Source: Urechis unicinctus (Eukaryota; Annelida; Polychaeta; Xenopneusta; Urechidae). Taken from it: DNA of 64,000 nucleotides. The position numbers and the translations under genes were made by a program. The stretch lies in contig CM067357.1 in assembly GCA_034190875.2 (NCBI GenBank), positions 15,879,480-15,943,479 of the forward strand. The letters run 5' to 3'. Each line of letters starts with the position of its first letter. The stretch's first letter is position 1. The notes below the pieces were generated by a model. The model searched no databases. It was not told where the DNA came from and was given only the letters and a program-made list of their open reading frames with translations. Below are positions 60,487-64,000 of this stretch, piece after piece.

Positions 60487-60708
60487 ACGAAGCACGATCA
60501 GCAGTGGTTGCGAGAGTGCGAAGACGTATTGAGTGAAGGCAAGGTTGACCCTGATACGGGCTCACACGGCGAGCATGAGATGATTGGACAACATTTTGAA
60601 GTGCAAAATACGACAAAAGGGCTTGATTTAGTGAGAAAAAAACTTCACCCATTTGTAACATCATACTTAAATTTGTCAAAAGTGTGTACCTATGTCGTGG
60701 CCATCTGA
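60487..60708 (+). CDS. Possible coding exon, unrecognised
   Basis: The plus strand is open from a stop at 60484 to TGA at 60706-60708 and reads QQWLRECEDVLSEGKVDPDT, GSHGEHEMIGQHFEVQNTTK, then GLDLVRKKLHPFVTSYLNLS. The composition is protein-like (acidic then basic helical segments), with an AG acceptor just before CAGTGG (60501). No ATG starts it, no family is recognised and no partner exon was found. The opposite strand is also open over a longer range without ATG. Coding status is uncertain. Confidence 0.25.
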   Translation, partial: TKHDQQWLRECEDVLSEGKVDPDTGSHGEHEMIGQHFEVQNTTKGLDLVRKKLHPFVTSYLNLSKVCTYVVAI

Positions 60709-60709
60709 T

Positions 60710-62200
60710 AAAATTGGTAAAAATATACATTTGTTTACGCCGTAACATTTCGTATGTAAATAATATTATTTTCCCTTTGGCCAATTTTTTTAGATTTTAT
60801 ATAAGAATGTAATCTTGTCATTTACCAAACAATAAAAAAGAAATGAGTAACGAATACGAACCGATTTAGAGAATTCGAAACGGACTGTATCTCGAAAAGT
60901 CAAAAATGTCGCGAACAATTTTAACGTATTGCTCCACAAACACATTTTTTATGGCTCAAACAGAGTAAAATGCGAAAAGTAAGGCAATATTATTGAAATT
61001 CAATACGTTAGCTCTCGTATGTATCATTCGTCTATGTATCTTTAATATATATGCCAGTTAGAGCAAGTTGAAAAAAATTGGAAATAACATTTGAGTCACA
61101 AGTGCGGCCGCATGCGGCGAGGTTCGGCTGACACCCCTAGCATGGTCAACTTGATCAATCAGAAGTCAAATGAAGACTAAATATCTTCAACATATGCCCA
61201 ATGAGGCCCCCATAGATGTTGGATCATCGGCACATCGCGTTATGATATCCACTATGGCTGTAGTCATGAGATGATTGGATTATCGCTCAAGTCCGAACAA
61301 ATAAGGTTTAGGATTATTTATTTGAAGGGGAATAAGCCATATATTAAATAACAAACGATGTCTTAATAGCTTACAAATATTTAGAAAAAATGCAAACATA
61401 CTGCCGATCAATCGATCTTACCTAAACAACAGAGTTTGTGGCAGTCGTCAATTACGATCCAAATAAAAAACAAGTTGCCGTGTTCACAATTTCGCTCCCC
61501 GTCGACTCGTCCTATATCATTTTCGTTAAGCTTCGACCGGATTTACATCAGGGAAAATAGGAAGTTGTTTATCTGATGAAGGGAGGTGCCTTCGTTTGAC
61601 GATTTGACACAATAAATGCTGCGTTCGATAATAATTCATCACAGACAGGACACCCGCATCGGTACAACTTGTGTTGGACGTAAATTTCTAGAATAGCACC
61701 GCCGATGATGTCTTCTCCGTCAACGTGCCAGACATTTATGCCGCTAGCGTGAATATGAATCGTAATAAGAAAAAAAAGGTCTAGTCATGACGAAACTGAC
61801 AAATTATTGGGTTTGTGAATATAAAGCTATAGGCACCCACCGCTAACTGCAGTTAGCTGGTGAGTAAAGCGTGGTTTTGTATCTCGCATCAAACAAGTTC
61901 TCTAGTGTAGACATTGTCGGGATCCGTTATGATTACATCTGCGTTTGTATGTGCATGCGAAGTAGGAAACCGGAAATAAACTATGTTTACAGTGTGAGCC
62001 AGCAAGGCGTTGGTGTTAGTGAAAACTGATAAACTTATCCGTAGACATCAAGGTTTAATCCTGTACAAGAACATTACAGACATGTATGCGAGCATTGTCT
62101 CACTTACAGCATAAAATACATCGCGTTATCTTCAACGTTGTATCAATGCATTCCTCGTTGTAGAACAAAGATGGAACCACGCTCGTATTTCTAATAAGCA
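60710..62200. other. No gene seen
   Basis: AT-rich spacer without credible coding frames. Confidence 0.4.
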
Positions 62201-62320
62201 TTGGCACAATGTTGACTCATCGGGATATTTCCGGCAACTATAAAACGGAATTAGCAAACGCTCGTGTGTGCATGCGTGGGGTGTTCGTGTACGTATGTGT
62301 GTTCGTGCTTGTTCACATTT

Positions 62321-62331
62321 GGGGGGGGGGG

Positions 62332-62399
<68 letters not shown>
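62321..62399. repeat. G12 run followed by (GA)n microsatellite
   Basis: Twelve G (62321-62332) and then GA repeats interrupted once by GGAGGAGG. The Arg/Glu and Ser/Leu repeat peptides on the two strands are artefacts. Confidence 0.95.
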
Positions 62400-62744
62400 C
62401 GTGAATAACGAATATGGACCTGTCCATTTAGCTCTGGAAAGGTTCGCATAGTGACAATATATTTGTCCGAAATTTGAGGCCATGTTCCATCGAACTAATG
62501 CTGTATATTGCATTGAGGCTCGAATAATAACCTGTGGCGTTGCTATTGACTTCGTTAATTTTGCCCGCACTTGCTTGACATGTACACTATGACAAATTGT
62601 GAAGCCCTAACTGCTCCCTAATATTTTCTCTTTTTCGTTGAGGTTGATGAAAGAACAAACTATGAATCAATAATGGTTCGAACTTTTGCTATTCCAACGG
62701 GTAAAATGAGCACTGAGCTCATACCATTGAAACCCCAGATGCCA

Positions 62745-63110
62745 AGCTTCCGGCCGCCGAGCCACTAGATCTGTGTTTAACATATATCGACGCTCGGAAG
62801 TCTGGCGTCGGGAGCCAAGCGCCTGTTGCAGAAACAACTGGGTTATCAACACTGACCAGATATCATTCGCTCGCCATAATCATTAACAAGCATTAAATGT
62901 ACGAGTATTTACTGTTATATAAAACAAATAGCCTGACAGGATAATTTTATTTAATAAATCAGGTTGCTAAATATATATTCAGTTTCATCTATCCAATGTG
63001 GTGCTGAATTAACACCGGGAAGGCCGCCGTGACATCGGTGTTTAATCCAGATACCATCATGAACAATATGAATGTTTGTGGAACAGGAGCAGTCGATAAA
63101 TCTCTTTCCC
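62745..63110 (+). repeat. Foldback fragment plus dispersed repeat R2, copy 2
   Basis: CAGATGCCAAGCTTCCGGCC and GGCGTCGGGAGCCAAGCGCC are the two eroded foldback arms. From 62815 the sequence follows R2 (ATTAACAAGCATTAAATG, AATAAATCAGGTTGC, GGTGTTTAATCCAGATACC) as at 3815-4140. Confidence 0.6.
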
Positions 63111-63309
63111 TGGCATAATATGCTTATTTAACAACCACTGAATCGTTGCTAGATAATCGTGCAGCGGAATAGACGCATACAATTAATATATAAGTAACAA
63201 AATGACAATAAAGCAGAAGCATCCATAAACACTAAGTAATCACCCTGTCTCTGTGAAGCTAGGTGTACGTTTTATAGCACAAGAGGGAAAGTACGCAAGA
63301 GAGCATGTC

Positions 63310-63600
63310 CGTGGGTGAGTCTATAAGTGGGTGAATGAGTAAATGAATGAGTGGATGAATGAATGGGTGAGTGAGTGAGTAAATGATGGAGTAAGTAAAT
63401 GAGAATGTCACCGAGTAAGCGAGTGAGAGAATGTGTAAGCTATTTAGGACGTGACCAAATGAGTGAATTAGTATGTGTCTAGGTGAGCGAATGAATAAGT
63501 TCGAGAGTGACTGAGAATAAAATGCGGTAATCCATGCATGTGTTTGTGCGCTATTCAATGGATAATGTGGTGTGTCAGTGAGTGAGTGAGAGATCACGTG
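63310..63600. repeat. GAGTGAGT/GAATGAGT minisatellite
   Basis: Degenerate 4- and 8-base units (GTGAGTGAGTAAATGA, GAATGGGTGAGTGAG), complementary in type to 46025-46250. The long minus-strand frame here (Ser/His/Pro/Leu-rich) comes from the repeat and is not called as a gene. Confidence 0.75.
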
Positions 63601-64000
63601 TGTTGGTGAAATCGAGAATATCGACAAGCCCGTGTAGCACTGGAAAGTTTTGCAATTTTGCATAACGACAATATATGTCACCATTACTTTAGGACATATA
63701 CCATCAAACCGATACTGAATATTGAATTGGTGTAAAAAAAGGAGTAGAATAACCCATATCGGTGCTATTGACTTCGTGTTCAAGACATGTATATCAAGTC
63801 AAAGAGTGAAGTTCCAACTACTCTCTATTATTTCCTCTTTTCGTTGTTGTAGAATACAGAACAAACTTAAATAAACAATGCGTCGACTGCAGCTTTCTTG
63901 TATTACTATCAGTATTTTTGGTACTGATTGGTAATGTTGTGCATCACACTGCTTACACGGTCTACGCTACACAGACGTTGTACGGTATTTTTACGTAAAA

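Noticed and set aside
60290-60784. Minus-strand 164-codon frame
   Set aside because: Begins without ATG, has no motif and overlaps the more protein-like plus-strand frame.
62132-62570. Ser-Leu and Arg-Glu repeat peptides
   Set aside because: Caused by the G run and GA microsatellite.
63259-63783. 174-codon minus-strand frame rich in Ser, His, Leu and Pro
   Set aside because: Generated by the GAGT/GAAT minisatellite, which has no stop codons in one frame.

Overview
This window looks like nuclear DNA of an invertebrate animal, most plausibly a lophotrochozoan such as a marine gastropod. That assignment is inference from four things: split genes with GT-AG introns; rhodopsin-class peptide-receptor-like 7TM genes; secreted genes combining a PAN-like and a C-type lectin (CTLD) domain; and a mixture of Ty3/Gypsy remnants, foldback repeats and microsatellites. 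I found no rRNA, tRNA, operon or CRISPR array. Only a few kilobases are coding, and most coding loci carry at least one break.

Layout. 1-5000 is repeats: a ~33-bp minisatellite, several dispersed families, an unrecognised decayed ORF and a 128-bp AT microsatellite. 5085-10510 and 16800-22945 are two copies of a segmental duplication, each carrying one 7TM receptor gene with a signal-peptide exon and a phase-exact intron. Copy 1 is stopped inside TM7 and copy 2 is frameshifted in an A8 run. A third, decayed receptor copy (25.0-26.24 kb) ends abruptly against a different, minus-strand gene whose first exon has a YY1-like start. Between the two big copies lie a short C2H2 zinc-finger gene and a 1.1-kb element with terminal inverted repeats (TIRs) and TAGTCA arrays.

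28.4-31.0 kb holds a second C2H2 gene with an inverted finger module and a 48-bp-arm palindrome. It is followed by a gene resembling Crypton-like tyrosine-recombinase proteins. 30603-41138 is a head-to-tail tandem duplication of about 5.2 kb with an 8-bp microhomology at its junctions. Each unit carries the recombinase-like C-terminal exon, a three-exon OB-fold-like gene and a Gypsy remnant in which gag is joined to RNase H-integrase. Copy A of the OB-fold gene is open; copy B is broken.

43.1-53.2 kb contains two divergent PAN-CTLD paralogues. The plus-strand copy has been interrupted by two LTR-element derivatives. One keeps an intact 582-codon gag-protease ORF but has lost reverse transcriptase and integrase; the other keeps only an RNase H fragment. 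53.7-56.9 kb is an inverted copy of 11.76-14.5 kb and holds the largest zinc-finger gene. From 57 kb to the end there are simple and tandem repeats, dispersed repeats and one possible short exon.

The overall picture is a dynamic region in which duplications (direct, inverted and tandem) multiplied genes that then decayed independently. Several breaks fall in homopolymers, so some may be assembly errors rather than biology.
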